Assembly (NCBI RefSeq): GCF_003945595.2
Contig: NW_024104292.1
Location: forward strand, 1,302,001 to 1,366,000
Direction of reading: 5' to 3'
Source of the DNA: Pipra filicauda
Taxonomy: Eukaryota > Chordata > Aves > Passeriformes > Pipridae
Length of the DNA: 64,000 nt
How positions within the stretch are numbered: the first letter of the stretch is position 1; every line of letters starts with the position of its first letter. The notes beneath the pieces were generated by a model. The model was not told where the DNA came from, did not search any database, and saw nothing but the letters and a program-made list of their open reading frames with translations. Shown piece after piece: positions 22,213-35,296 of this stretch. The position numbers and the translations under genes are program-made.

Positions 22213-25200
22213 GAATGGATAATAAAAGAGGCAATTTTTTGTGTCATCGGTGCATATTTATCAAACAGCTCAGTTGCTGCAGCTCAAAAGATAAAATGCT
22301 TACTTTAAAAGTAGTGTAGTAACATCTGAAAATTGTGTCTGAGAAAGTGAAGATGAAATTAAATTCAGTGAGACCATAGTGACTTATAAGTTTGAATGAG
22401 AAGGAAACAGAGCTGCTTCTAGGAGTCTCCTGGTGGCTAATTTGAAGGCTAACATGGTGCCACACAGGTACCAACATAATAAAGGTTGTTTATTGTGAGT
22501 GTGCAGCTAAAGTAATAGAAAGCTTGAGACTGTGGCTGATAAATAGCTAGGTAATGACAGAGTTGCCTGTAGCCCACTAAAAAAAATGCTGAAAGACTGA
22601 AGTCTGCCATGAGGTTTTTGCAGCCCCAGCCTGACATAGATGACGAGGTGGTGAAGACAGGGAGATATCCAGATCAGACTAACAGATAACTAGTAAAAAT
22701 TGAACACATGGATCTTGCCTACATATGTACCCTGTGGCTAAAGATATTAAAAATGGTGTGATGAAAGATGGTAAGAGAAGATGGAAAATGCAAAAAGTAC
22801 AGGGAGCAATTTAAGTGGCTGGGAATGTGCCAAAGATCATGCAAAATTATTGTACCACCATTACTGGGAGGTGAGAAGAGGACCCCAGGAGCTAGAATAA
22901 AGGCAACAGACTGGTTAGACAGGGCAAACATAGGGGCAGGTTTGGGAAGTAGAGTAGGGAGTATGTCTTTTAGTTCAGCAGAGAACTGCAACGCAAAGAA
23001 AGTGAGCAGCCGGATGTGCTGGAGAGTTTATCAGTCTTGGGGCTTACTGTACCATCCCATCTGTACATCACCGTCTGTGCAGATTAGGTGGTCTAATTCT
23101 GCTAAAAGCCAGCATGATTTAACAGTATGGGAAAGAGCATGGAAAGGGATATGGGAGGGTTGGTAATACTAGCAAGTCAGTGGGAGATGTGCCTCATGCT
23201 GGTGGTACTTCTCATTGTGGTTCTGGCTTCTAATTCCCAGGAGGAAATTATAAGTTTCAGCTGCAGGATAAAAAGGAGATAGGACAGTTATCATCAAAAA
23301 CTTTGCATTCTAATGAAAGTGGAGGAGGGAGAATGACACAGTGCAGCCCACAGCCTCAATGATGATAGGGCATGTGGTGGGGAGCATGAAGAAGCTTGTG
23401 TTCATAAACTTCTTGCCCTCTCCTCTCCACTCCCCTCCCATCCTATCCCCTCCTCTTTTCACCTTTTCTCCAAAGACACACCTCCAGCCACTGCTTCCCA
23501 CCCATTTCTTGACCTGTTTGCTTTGTCCGAACACACAGATGGTTTTTATTCTTAACTGCATGGGAAGACTACTCTAATCATATAACCCTACTTCAGAGTT
23601 TACTAGGTTTACCCAACTTGAAGTGATATTTATCTCACTGCAGCTCTTTAGAACTTCTTCCATGGGCAACAGGGATTGCTATCTGCTTCTTAGGCCCTTT
23701 AAGTGGTTTACTCAGGGCTCCAGACATCTCTGAAGGCCTATGCTGACACCAGTGAGGAGCATGAGGCAGACTCAGAAATCTTCCCACTTAGAGCCACCAC
23801 CATCAGGACCTTTAACAGAACACCCAGCACTATAATTCCATATATGCTACACATGAAAATGACATCATTCATTGGCCAAAGTGTTCTAGTATATTGTTGT
23901 TTTCTATAACTCTATCAAAAGGGTGTGAAGACAAATTTGTGATAGAGATGAGGTCCCTTGCTAAGGAAGCTCCTCTAATATGAAGCTGACTACCCATAAC
24001 TGACTGCTGTTTCTTGGGGCAAAAATTTTGCTCTTGGTTAAAATTTACGGTTTCCCCTAGTTAATTTAACAGACTTCTAGTTACAGACTTTACACTCTGT
24101 AATACTGAGATTTTACAATTTTTCAGGAAACCTTATTATATGGACTGTTGCATAGTATAAACCATCTCTCCACAGTGATAGACACAAAAAGTCTGTAATT
24201 TGAATATCTGACGTCTTAATACCATTTTTGGAAGAATTTTAAGTATCAAGTTGATTACAGTCATTCTTCCCATAGGGCAATAAAAACACTTCCATTTTTT
24301 ATACATCTGGTAATCAAACAGCAAATATTTCCTCCAAATAATTCAATGAAGTCCAAGAGAACATGAGAGTAGGCAGTTCAAGGGTATTTAAAATATCAGA
24401 TGACTCTAAGAAATAAGAACGCTTGTGGGGGCTGACAAGTTTAATAAGCACTGCAATATTTAGCAAGTTTCTATGCTTAATAGCAGTTTCTTTGTTGGAA
24501 TAAGATATCCAGTGAAGTCTGTCATTACTTCGAAGAACATATGTATTTTAATCTACTTCCACACAGTTGCGTGGTCTACTCTGACTCTCTGAAAACTCAC
24601 TCTCTTACAACATGCCTCTTTGTGAACATCTCTGATCATTGCATGCTCAACAGTTTCATCGTGGCAGCTTATGGTCTACTACAATACCAAAGCTGTTTCC
24701 AAACCTACAGGGAATTTAATTTTTTTTAAAAATACTTATCAATAAATGTGCCTGCATGGATTTGACTATTTACAATTAAAAAAATCCAACAAGTGTCCTT
24801 GCACTTTTCTGTTGATTTTAAATATACATAAAGTTAATGGTTGTCCAGCAAAATGTAAGACAAGTCTTCACCTTGACTTTGTCTGCAGTCTAACTTCAGT
24901 ATGACTATAGCAGATAAGAGGAAAAGGCAATAAGTCTTGGAGTCTTTTCCCAACCCTTCATGTGGTATGTAAACCTACACATATTTCCATCTTGAAAGAA
25001 TTACAAAGTTAAGGAATAATTTGCAATATGTATGTAGTTTTCAGAATGAATACTTGGAAAGAAGGACATCTGTGCCTACTCCAAAATCTGATATAAATAA
25101 TTAAAAACTGAAATTTATGTTAACCTTACAACATCTCTTTGTGTCTTGAGCTATTTAGCCACTTCTTGGAAACCAGTGACGGACAAAGTAAATTCTGGTA

Positions 25201-28200
25201 ACACTGACAGTGATTTCAACAAATAAATTTCTTCCAAATTCCAGGGAAAACTAAGTATATCATTGGTGGATTATGAGTACAATCCCACACTTCGCAATTG
25301 CAGAATGAAAATTAATGTTAGGTAGTTTTATTAGGGTATTAAAGCAGTATTGTTAGTGATCACCCTAAGCAGTCCCTGCATGTTATTGTCTAAGAATGAA
25401 TAGTGACATAAATAGCTATGTCACTTTTTCTTTCTTTCTTCCATTCATGATGTGACTGTGATGAAATGCTCAGTTTCTTTATCCTATTCTCTTCTGAAAA
25501 TGGTGTACTTCAAACTGAGTGAGTTACTCAGGATTTTCTGACCAGCATGACGGTGAAAGAAACAGCAGGGACTAAGTAAAGAGTTTGAAAAAGGCCCACA
25601 GGCAGGACTATGCAGCAACCATTCTTCAACATGTACAAGATGGCAAATTGTCCCTTGCCAGTGTCTTGGTAGGATTCTCTGTCCCAACTCAGCTAGTGCT
25701 GGCCAGTGTCAGAGATAGGATGATGGACTTCCCAGCAGGTTCACTCCCATAAACCCCGCTTACTAGGGATCTCAGGTCATTGTTTCTATCCTCCTTTCTC
25801 ACTTTGATTCCTCGAGGCAGGGATGGAGCTAGTGGTAACTAGACTTGAAGCTAGTGGTAGTGAAGAAAAAGGAAGAACACAGGTAATTTTATATCCTAAT
25901 TGGCTTCAGAACTCAGAGCCAAAATAATTGGTTTGCAAGGATGAAGGTAAAGGTAGGATCTGAGATTTCATCGGTAACTTTTTCTATTTCTTGCCACTAT
26001 TAACACTCAAAATCTTGCTTATGAACAAAGAGAAAGCACAGCTTTTATCAATATGTGTATATACAATAATTTAATTTTAGTATACTTGAAGTCTTATCAT
26101 CCTAATAAATGTTAGTCCAGATAGAATCTACACATGATAGCTTTTCCACCGCTTCATGTCTTTAAAGTTGCATAATCTTCTATAGTATTCTACAGGAAGA
26201 AAGGAAAAGGAAGGAGGTAAGACCTAATGCCAAAAATGACATGGTAAAATCATATAAATTTCAGTTCTTCATGAAGGCAAACAAAATTGTCAATCAAAAT
26301 ATGCTGTCTCCTAAAGCAGGAGCAGCTGTTAGGCATCTGTAGTGAGAGGAAGGTCTCCTCAGTTGCTCTCTCAGGAGGATTCCTGGGCATCTCCTTTCCT
26401 CAGAGTTGAGATGTGATGGGCACACAAAGCCTTTCATTTCCTTGTACCTCCCTTAAAAAGCCACTGTGCGTGAGTACCCACCTCATGTCTTGACCACTGC
26501 TCCCCTGCAACCTGAATTCCGACTTCATCTCTATCTGCTTTACTTGCCTCATTTTTCTAGCAGAGCATCCTACATTACTATCTTAAACCTTATTCGCTCC
26601 TCTCCCCAGACAGCTGTGATCTCTGCCCCAGCTGGAGCAAAACCTGCTACCCACAAGCATCCCCATGGTAGCTCTCTGCGTGGGAAGTCTCCTTACTGGC
26701 TTTCCAGAGATGGGGCTTCCTTCCTACCATGAGAAGAATAATTTCTTTCTGTGTCATTTGAAGCTTGAATGAGGCCCTGGATATCCCTTTATAACCACAA
26801 CTACTGATATTTAGAAATACCTTATATGTCTACCTGCATTGTTGCCATTTTCTATGTACCCTTTAATACCTGTGTGGGACTATAACACTGTCGGCTTTAA
26901 GAGGAGATAGGAGGCAACATGAGAGGTCACATGATGTTCTGGTTCAGTTGTAACTTGCTTATACAGATACCCTGGTACTCAGGCAATTTGTCAGATTGCA
27001 TTTTTAGAAATGCAGTGTATTTAAAATAAATACAAATTTTAAACGCAGCAGCACAGAGCAGAATTTTCAGTACATGAAAATATCCATGCAATGCAATAAA
27101 TGATGTTGAATAGATTTTTTTATTTATTTAAAATTGCTCTGCTATGTGGAGGGAAAGGAACTTGAAGGATACTAGTTTTTTAAGAAAAAAAGTGAGAAAA
27201 TTTTGTACTGAAGAAAGAAAGAAGTTCTATTTTTTCTAGAAATAATGTAATTGACATGTAGTGTACAGTTTTCACTGTTGTTTAAGAAATGTGTTTATAT
27301 TCCTTCAATTGCTAATTTTCCCCATGCATGTGGGATGTTTCATAGATCCCTGTGAGTAGTAAAACCACGTGTTAATACTGTGGACTTAACTGTGCTTCTT
27401 ACTCAATCAGGTTTCTGGAATGTCTAAGCAATACTTTTTCCCAGATTAGAGTGCATTTTCTCTGTTCTCTTCCAGTTTAGACCCATTTCCAAATTATCCT
27501 CTTCCACTGCTCAGAATCTCACTTGAAACATTTCAGTCCTCAGTGTTTCAGAGATGAACTCACAGTTGGTATAAATCTAGAAACTTCTGTTTATGAACAC
27601 ATTTCTGTGCAACAAATATCTGCAGTAGAAGCAAACTAAACCGGGGACTAAAAATCTCTCTTCTGCCACCATATTTACACTGGTGTGAATGGAGTACAAT
27701 AAATAAAACAACAACCTCACTTTAACAAGCTAATATCTGTCATCTTAGCCGAAGTAGCTCATTATAGCTATCATTGTGGTACAAACCCGGTTCGAATAAA
27801 TCAGGTTAAATTGCAATACAATTGAGCACCTGTCTGCTTCTTAGCTACCCTGTCATCCATCCACACTGTGTGTTATTCAAATTACTTGAACACAGGTATA
27901 CCAGATGATTATCCTGAAGCTTCTCTTCATAGTCATGGGTTCTGTTATTTTTTCTAAATTCGTAGGTCTTGGACTCAGATGAATGCCATGGAATCTTAGT
28001 GTCTTTATCAGGAAGTTTATAGGAGAGAAAAGCAAGAAAGTAAGCAAAAATCCTTCAATACATAACCCAATCATCTTCAAAAGTAAGAAGTCAACTAAAT
28101 AAAATTTTGACTACATTATTTTTCAATGTAAAGATTTCTGTCCAGTCTCATGATTTTGGAATGTTTTAATTAGATATCACTGGATGTCTTATCTGCATGG

Positions 28201-28342
28201 TTTTTTCTAGTTTGAAAAACTGTGAAATCAAAATAACAAAATGAAATTATGTGAGATATTAATCCCATCACTCAGGTACTTGGCTCTATTTATGGCTCTC
28301 TATACATGCAAGTTGATCTGTTCCAGGAGCACACACTGAAGG
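22213..28342. other. Unique AT-rich sequence, no gene seen
   Basis: Six kilobases without a recognised transposon. The longest frame is 132 codons (22768-23166, plus) and has no known motif. A C/T-rich tract lies at 23411-23471. The sequence near 27786 resembles a tRNA T-arm but lacks the rest (see rejected items). Confidence 0.45.
23411..23471 (+). repeat. Pyrimidine-rich tract
   Basis: About 60 bases that are nearly all C and T, with a handful of A and one G, dominated by 'ctcc' units. Long homopyrimidine runs can form triplex structures, but this one is interrupted. Confidence 0.65.
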
Positions 28343-29285
28343 AATCCTAGAATCATGGACCGGTTTGGGTTGGAGGGGACCTTAAAGACTATCTAGTTCC
28401 GACCATCCTGCCATGGGCAGGGACACCTTCCACTAGACCAAGTTGCTCAAAGCCTCATCCAACCTGGCCTTGAACATTTCTGGGGATGGAGCATGCACAG
28501 CTTCTCCGGGCAACCTTTGCCAATGCCTCACCACACTCACAGTAAAAATTTTCTTCGTAATATTGAATGCAAACCTACACTCTTTCAGCTTAAAACCATT
28601 ACCCCTCATCCAATCACTACACTGTCTGCTAAAGAGTATCGCCCCATTGTACTTGCAGGCCCCTTTTAGGTACTGGAAGGCTATTATAAGGTGTCCCTGG
28701 AGCCTTCTCTTCTCCAGATTGAACCACCCTAATTCTCTTAACCTAATTTAGCAGGAGAATTGTTCCATCCCTCTGATCATCTTTGTGACAATCCTCTGAA
28801 CTTTGACAAGTCCTTCCTCTGCTGGGGGCCCCAGAGGTGGGTGCAGTACTCCAGATGGGCTCTCTTGAGAGTGGAGTAGAGTGACATAATCACCTCCCTC
28901 AGCCTGCTGGCCACACTGCTTTTGATGCAGCACAGGATACATTTGGTTTTCTGGGATGCAAGTGCACAATGTTGAGTCATGTCCAGCTTTTCATCCACCA
29001 GTACTCCTGAGTCCTTTTCCCGCAGGTTACTTTCAAACCACTCGTTGCCCAGACTATATCCATGTTCAGGATTGCTCTGACCCACATGCAGTACCTTGCA
29101 CTTGGCCTTGTTGAAGTTCATGAGGTTTACATGGGCTCACTTCTCAAGGACACCTCTTGAAGTCCTTCTGGATGACACCTCTTCCCACCAGAGTATCAAC
29201 CACACCACTCAGCTTGGTGTCATCTGCACGGTTGCTGAGGGTGCACTCAATATCAGCCAGTCCCAGACATGGGCTTTGGGTACAT
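28343..29285 (-). mobile_element. CR1 LINE, about 940 bp, minus strand
   Basis: The left edge 'ctagaatcatggaccgg' plus 'gggttggaggggacc' is the antisense CR1 terminus. It continues through antisense 3' UTR, the ORF2 C-terminus and the end of the reverse transcriptase ('ctcagcttggtgtcatctgc', the antisense of the (Y/F)ADD region, near 29209-29228). In this copy that region is worn ('tctgcacggttgctg'). Similarity ends near 29285. It is truncated on its 5' side and non-functional. Confidence 0.95.
28777..29121 (-). pseudogene. CR1 ORF2 remnant, C-terminal polymerase region
   Basis: This 114-codon minus frame contains MNFNKAKCKVLHVGQ (the CR1 'N-KC-VLH-G' motif), KDSGVLVDEKLDMTQHCAL, SSVASRLREVIMSLYSTL and HLEYCTHLWGPQQRKD. 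These follow the palm of the reverse transcriptase. The reading continues in another phase as VQRIVTKMIRGMEQ (frame ending 28748), so one frameshift lies near 28800. It is the longest stretch of CR1 coding sequence still open in the window. Confidence 0.88.
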
Positions 29286-32200
29286 GATTCCAGGTAAATG
29301 GAAAAGAACTGTAAGAGATTGCACCCACAGAAAAACACACACATGCAATGTGGTTGGAAAAGGGACTTTAGAGTCCATGTCTGAATATGAAGGAGAGAAA
29401 ATCATCCATTGAGATGAGCACAGTGGGTGCAATGGGTACAGTTCTTAGGAGACAGCAATGCTTGCGGTACAGGCATTGTTAAAGATGTTTTATAGTCGCT
29501 GAAGTACTGGCTGTGCTATAACAGCAAGAGTACTGAGCCAAGCCAAGCCACATTTATCTAGACAAACAGAAGATTGTTCACTTCCAGGCGAGTGTTTGCG
29601 AAAGAGCCTTGGGGCTTTCGTCCTAGGAAAAAACTTCTGTCCTCAGAAGAAAGACTTGTCAGAGGAAAGGTGGGAAGGATGGTCTAAGCCTGGCAGAAAC
29701 ATGTTAGGTGCAATAGCTCCCCTCAGAGCTTTTTAGCATGCAGTGTGGTAGAAGCTCAGATTCCTCTTTTCATGCATATTTTACTGCAAAATCTTCTGTT
29801 TCATCAGAACTGCACAGACTATGTACAGTCTATGAGATTCCCTATTAAGGGATAAGCTTCTCCACAAATGTATCATCACAGTCTACTTTATGGTCTCTAC
29901 CCATTCTTATTCTTTCCCTGCCAGCACTTCCTTCAGCGCAGCTATAAATCCCATTAGGTGAGGTTACCATCATGAATGAAGAAAAATATATTCTTACATA
30001 CATTTCCCAGTGTCATTCCAGGCAAGGTATTTTTATGTCAGGCATTTGCGTGATCTCCAGGAAAAGAAACCATGTCAGTTATAAATATTTTTGGAAAAAA
30101 AACCCTGTCAGACCATTACAGGCCACAGACCAGTATTCTGCTGTACTGCAGAGCTATCAGATGTGTAAAATTCAACCTAATGGTCACTTTGCCACAGGAA
30201 GCTGATAATTTTTGGAGCCAGAAGCAAGCCTTGAGCAGGTACCACATGAAGAAAGGTTAGTGCTACTATTAATATTTTCTTGAAGGAGCATATCTGGTAA
30301 ATCATATGCAATCAAATAATTTTCACTGAAAGAAATGTCACTTGTTGGTTTAAAAATATGAGAGATTTTATTTGAAAGTACCTTTTAAAAACGTAATACC
30401 ACTTATCCTACTCTCACCTCCTTCTGGTGAAACCTTTGAAACAGAACATATATGAACAGTCATTCTTTGAAGAATGAGACGTTCTTTAACTTTTTTGCAC
30501 TTTGTTAGTATTTACAGTATCCAATTTCAGATTCCTTCCTGTCTTTTGAAAACAATGTGCAGCTAGAAAGCCCCTTCCATATACTTATCTATTTAGTAGC
30601 AAGGCCACCTTTTGGGTTTAATAGTAATTATTGACAAGGTTTAAGAGTTTGCTCTGCATAAATGACTTTGCATATTTTTCTCTCTGTTTCTGTAGAAAGT
30701 TTTCTGGGATGCAAGCATCTAAGACAGTAAATGCTCATTACATTGAAATATCAGTGTGTTCTGTAAACCCTTACAATACTTTTCTCTTGCATTTTTATCC
30801 TGTGCTTTTGGATGCACTGCTGCCAACAGAGCATTTAATACATAGGAGCTTCATTCTCCCTTGATAAATTGTTTGGGCAAATTTTTCATCATGCACTTGT
30901 GTTACTTTCCCTCTTTGATGGAGTCCTACAAGGAACTTTTCCTAGAATAAGAAGACAAAAGCAAAGCAACTCTAAGGTACCGCGTAGCAGGAGTTTTCCA
31001 AGAAAAATGAACAATCAAATATCAAATGGGAAAATTACGTTCCCTTTGACTCTAGTCATGTTTGCTTGCTAATACATTCCTTTTTTTATATTCCATTCTT
31101 CTAGTCAGAATAAACTCCAATATTTTAAAAATTCTTTCTGTTAGAAAAAGGTTTTCTATCTGTCACTGTGAACAAATGAGTTCTCCCTACAGTGAATTAT
31201 TCTTTTGATCAGTTTTGCTGCAGGATGATTAACACTCATTTCCAGGACAGTGAAGTGTTTCCAGTACACCAGTTTCAAGGTCTGAAGTCTCATCATCCTG
31301 TAAGGCTGGAGAGTGTACTGCATCATGGAGAATCACAGAGCTGGAGTTGCTGAAGGGGACATACAATATTTGTCAGAGGTTAAAGATATCAAACTATCGT
31401 CCTTGAAAGTGACGTTTTCATTACAGAAACATCATTTTGGAGAAGGGTTTATGCATTGTTTTTAAGCCTAATTTCTTGAGATAATGAAAACAGGCATCTA
31501 ATGAAAAGCTGCATCTGTGAAAGGGCACAAAATTTGAATATTTTAAGCAATAAAAATATCTGTAAAACATTTAAAATAATTTTTCTGTAATTTATGTAGC
31601 ATATGTGTAACTGCTACATTTATTTGGCAGACTGATATTTGCTCCACAGTCTTCAAAACTTTGTTTCCATAACATTTGAAGGTAAAATTTCTCAGTGTGC
31701 ACTCATTTGGCAAAATTTCTGAAAACTTCATTTGTCATCTACCATGACGAAACTATCCTTTTCTAACAAAAATGGAGTTCTTCATACAAAGAAGACAAGA
31801 CAAAAATACCCCAATGAGGAGTAAACACATTGAGGAGATATTTCCAAATGTCATTTATGTATAGTATTTGCTTCACTGCAATTGTTTTAGGTGAGAACCA
31901 GCAATTGTCCACACAGAAGGTAATGTAGATAATACGCCTTATAATAAGAATAAAACTGTCTTATAAGTAATTTGCTTTCAAAATCATGCAGTCCAGGCTT
32001 TTTTGTCAGGACAGCCTTCTGGAATTCAGAAGGTTATTAATTTAATATTTTTATATTTTTATATTTTTAAATCTAATTAAAACTTTTGCTAGTGCTCATC
32101 TTTACTATATGTATTCAATACATGAGTGACTCAAGTCCCAGGGATAATGCTAATTACACCTAGCCACATCATATTGTGGGGAAAGTAGATACTGGTGGAG

Positions 32201-33230
32201 CTCAAACTGAGATTTATGACGTTATAAAACATAAGATTTTAACAATACCTAAAACTACATACCTCTAGAATGACATTCTTATTGATAAAAAATCTGCCAA
32301 ACAATCCTGGCTATCTGCATGCATCATAACCTCATTGATGGCTCCCATGCAACCGTAACTGAAAGGATGTCACTGCAAATGCCTTGCCCCAGTAGAAGCT
32401 ACTTCTGAATCATCTTTGTCCCATATACTGAAAAAATTTGAAAGGAAGGACCTTCCCAGTCACAACATATTATGGGAAATTCAGTACTGATAGCTATCTG
32501 TGCTTGAAAAAGGCAAGGGGTGAAAGATGCCTTAACTGCACATACTGCATGTGCTGCTCTCTTTTCAGGTGAGATATACAGGAAGGTAAGAAAGTATTGA
32601 GATAAATGCAGTCTTTTGGAACTCAAGTGCATTATAATGCACAAAATCTGGAAGAGTATTTTGAGATATATACCTTCAGGTAACTTAAGGAGGAAACCGG
32701 GAGTTTGCTGAACTTGACAAGAAACCAAAGTTGTAAAGCTAGCTCTGACATCCTCATTCTGTGTGGGATGAGTCGGATCTTGGAGCATAACTGGCTTTCA
32801 GCAAGCTGCTTGCTCTCTCCAAGCACTGTGCTGGGAAGCTGTCCAAGGGATATTGACTTCAGGGTTTCTGGATCCAGGAAATAGTACTGTCAAGTCCCGA
32901 GGGGTAAAACTAATCCTTATTTAATTAAGAATTTTGATTAACTCAGTTTGGGTAAACAGAATGGTAAAGTAACCAAAGTATTTTGAAAGCAAAATATGGG
33001 AACTGAGAGGCAGGTTTCTGTCCAGCCACTTGTCAGTAAAGGTACATTCTTAGTCTCTCTGTTCTTGCAGCTGCTGGGAATAAAAATTCAGCCCCCTGGC
33101 TGCACAGGAATCAGTGTGAGCAGAGCTGGGAGAAGCCTTTGGTAGAATTAGTGGAAGGCATCTGTCAGCAATGTTTTATAACATCAACTGTGCTTTCAAC
33201 TGTCTTACAAGAAAAAATGAACCTTCATAT
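29286..33230. other. Unique AT-rich sequence, no gene seen
   Basis: It contains an 8-bp repeat, TATTTTTA three times, at 32046-32069. A 129-codon minus frame (32399-32788) matches nothing I know. A CR1-like phrase at about 31327-31355 is too weak to call. Confidence 0.45.
32046..32069 (+). repeat. TATTTTTA x3 tandem repeat
   Basis: Three exact 8-bp units in an AT-rich setting. Confidence 0.9.
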
Positions 33231-33497
33231 TGAGTTTTCTTGTGATAGAGTTAATTTTCATAGCAACCTGGAGGACACTGTGTTTTGGATCTGTGACCAA
33301 ATCAGTGTTGATAACATATCAACGTTTTAGCTATTGCAGATAAGCGTTTGCCCAATGTCAAGACCTCTTCTTTCTCCCACTCTCCCCTTCCCAACCAGTA
33401 GGCTTGCAGTGGACAAGATGTTGGGAGGGGTCACAACCAGGACAGCTGACTCAAGCCAGTCGAAGGGCTATTCCAACCCTGTGTTGTCATGCTCAGC

Positions 33498-33504
33498 TAT
33501 AAAA
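33498..33504 (+). promoter_or_regulatory. LTR TATA box
   Basis: TATAAAA lies 10 bp downstream of 'tgtcatgctcag', in the position expected for the U3 core promoter of this LTR. Confidence 0.7.
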
Positions 33505-33683
33505 GCTCAGAGGAAGACAAAGAAAGGGGAGTGTCTTTGGTTAGGACATTTGCCTTCCCAAGTAACCATTGCATACAATGAACTTTGCTTTCTGGAAATG
33601 GCTAAACATTTGCCTGCTGATGGGAAGTAGTGAATGAATTCTTTATTTTGATTTGCTTGCACGGGCTGCTTTGCCTTTTACTT

Positions 33684-33689
33684 ATTAAA
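33684..33689 (+). promoter_or_regulatory. LTR poly(A) signal (ATTAAA)
   Basis: ATTAAA lies about 180 bp after the TATA box, just before 'ctgtgcttatctcaaccca'. It is a common variant of AATAAA. Confidence 0.65.
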
Positions 33690-33802
33690 CTGTGCTTATC
33701 TCAACCCATAAGGTTGTTTTGCTTTTGTCCTTCTGACTCTCTCTCCCATCCCTCTGGGGAGGCAACTGGGTGGGGGCTTACCTGCTAGCTGGGGTCAACA
33801 CA

Positions 33803-34607
33803 CTGCAGCCTTGTGATGAGGCCCTCACAAGTTCTTCCTTCCTCCTCTCCCTCCAAATCTTCACCTTTAAATGTTTTTCCCTTTCAGCTTTTACAAAATA
33901 TGCTGAAGAGATACTCAGTAATGGAGCAAAATAAGAAACATGTTAAGTATGCAGTTGCATACTTAATTCATGTGCACAGCTGTGAGGACACAAGCAAAGG
34001 AGGAACTCAGAGATTGACAGGCATCTTTTGAGTGAGCTGCTCATTTGATTCTGAGTTCTCCAAATGTTATTTAATACAAATGATGTAACTGCTCTGTTTG
34101 TGTGACTGACCTCTTGGAACACTGTGCCAAAGGATGTCCGCAGTGGTAGCCATGCAACCGCATTGATTTCAGTGTGATTGCAGAGGCATGGTTGCAGACA
34201 GAAGATCAACCCAGCAGCATGCCTTCCTCCACTGCAGAATCACCTGCTGTTTGGGTCTTATTTTTGTCATCAAAATTAGTTACTGTTTGCATAACTAATG
34301 CAACAGTGCATGAGTGATTCTGTTCTCCAGCCTGTACAAAGGCAAGTTGTCCTGAGTCCATGTCAGATCACTCCAGGAGAGCTTCCTCCCAAATTACTTC
34401 CTTTACTTCCTCACTCATTAGCTCATCAGAATACTCTTTTCAATGTATCAGATAAAATTTTATTATTTTGCTTTGCAACAGAGTGAAAAGAATTAATTTA
34501 GAATAGTAATGATGGATAAATGTTTGAGGCCCTACAAAAGTTCTCTGTCAAAATTAAAGGTGGATTTTTGGAAGAGCTTAGCGTTCAGATCATTCTGAAC
34601 TGTCATG
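33803..34607. other. Unique sequence, no gene seen
   Basis: No repeat termini are visible between the LTR and the degenerate duplication that starts at 34608. Confidence 0.4.
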
Positions 34608-34810
34608 CTCCACAGATAGAAGGATCCTATGTGCAAATGTGGACTGAATAGACCCCTGATTCAAGAAACACATTGATTCTTAAGGAGGATGAGAGTGGTC
34701 CCTTCTCCAGGAAAAAGCATTCATTTATTTCACAGAGGACTGAACAGAACAGGACACTCCACAGACAGGTAGGTGCTATGTGCTAGCACAGACTGAATAG
34801 GCCCCTATCC
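34608..34810 (+). repeat. Degenerate local duplication, two ~54-bp units
   Basis: Units at 34608-34661 and 34757-34810 align without gaps at very roughly 70-75% identity. Both share 'ctccacaga', 'ctatgtgc' and 'gactgaatag(a/g)cccct'. The start-to-start offset is 149 bp. They may be decayed halves of an unknown repeat. Confidence 0.55.
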
Positions 34811-34819
34811 TAAGGAGGG

Positions 34820-35296
34820 ACACTCCAGCTCTGGAGTCCTCAGCACAGGAAAGACCTGGATCTGTTCGAGCAGTTCCAGAGGAGGGCCACAAAGATGGTG
34901 AGAGGGCTGGACCACCTCTGCTATGAAGCAGGCTGAGATAGTTGGGGTTGTTCAGCCTGGAGAAGGGAAGGCTCCAGGGAGACCTAGCAACTTCCAGTAA
35001 CTAAAGAGAACCTATAATAAAGACAGGGTCTGTAGTAATAGGACAAGGGGTAATGGTTTCAAATTGAAAGAGGGTAGACTTCAACTAGAGACAAGGAAAA
35101 ATGAGTGTGGTGAGGCACAAGTTTCTCAGAGACATGACAGATGGATTTCCAATCCCTGGAAACATTCAAGGTCAGGCTGGATGGGGCTCTAAACAGCCTG
35201 GACTAGTAGCAGTTGTCTCTGCCCATGTTAGGGGGTTTGGACTAGGTTACTTTTAATGGTCCCTTCCAACCCAAACTATTCTTCAATTCTATGAAT
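34820..35296 (+). mobile_element. CR1 LINE 3' fragment, plus strand
   Basis: In sense it shows 'ccagctctggagtcctcagc', 'ccagaggagggccacaaag', 'gttgttcagcctggagaag', 'caaggtcaggctggatgg', 'ggtcccttccaaccc' and a terminus 'ttcaattctatgaattcc'. Several short deletions remove parts of ORF2 (for example near 34986 and 35100). Confidence 0.92.

Larger units (their letters stand above)
33231..33802 (+). mobile_element. Solo ERV-type LTR, plus strand
   Basis: It begins about 'tgagttttcttgtgatagag' and ends with 'agctggggtcaacaca', giving TG…CA ends and about 572 bp. Internal landmarks in order are 'gatagagttaattttc', 'gtgttttggatctg', 'gttgataaca', 'aggacagctgac', 'tgtcatgctcag', a TATA box, ATTAAA, 'cttatctcaaccca' and 'ggggtcaaca'. 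I recognise this order from a widespread avian endogenous-retrovirus LTR, probably ERVL-like. No internal gag or pol sequence adjoins it, so it is a solo LTR left by recombination. No clear target duplication remains, suggesting age. The element at 60271-60832 is a relative on the other strand. Confidence 0.8.

Noticed and set aside
22029..22247. Minus frame with a repeated Ser-Ile-Tyr-Leu peptide
   Set aside because: It is simply the translation of the (GATA)14 microsatellite.
27784..27802. GGTTCGAAT-like tRNA T-arm or Pol III B-box
   Set aside because: The bases 3' of the loop do not pair with the 5' stem, and no A-box, anticodon arm or acceptor stem is present upstream.
31327..31360. 'gagaatcacagagctgg' resembling an antisense CR1 end
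   Set aside because: Similarity stops after about 25 bases and lacks the following CR1 3' UTR words; chance cannot be excluded.
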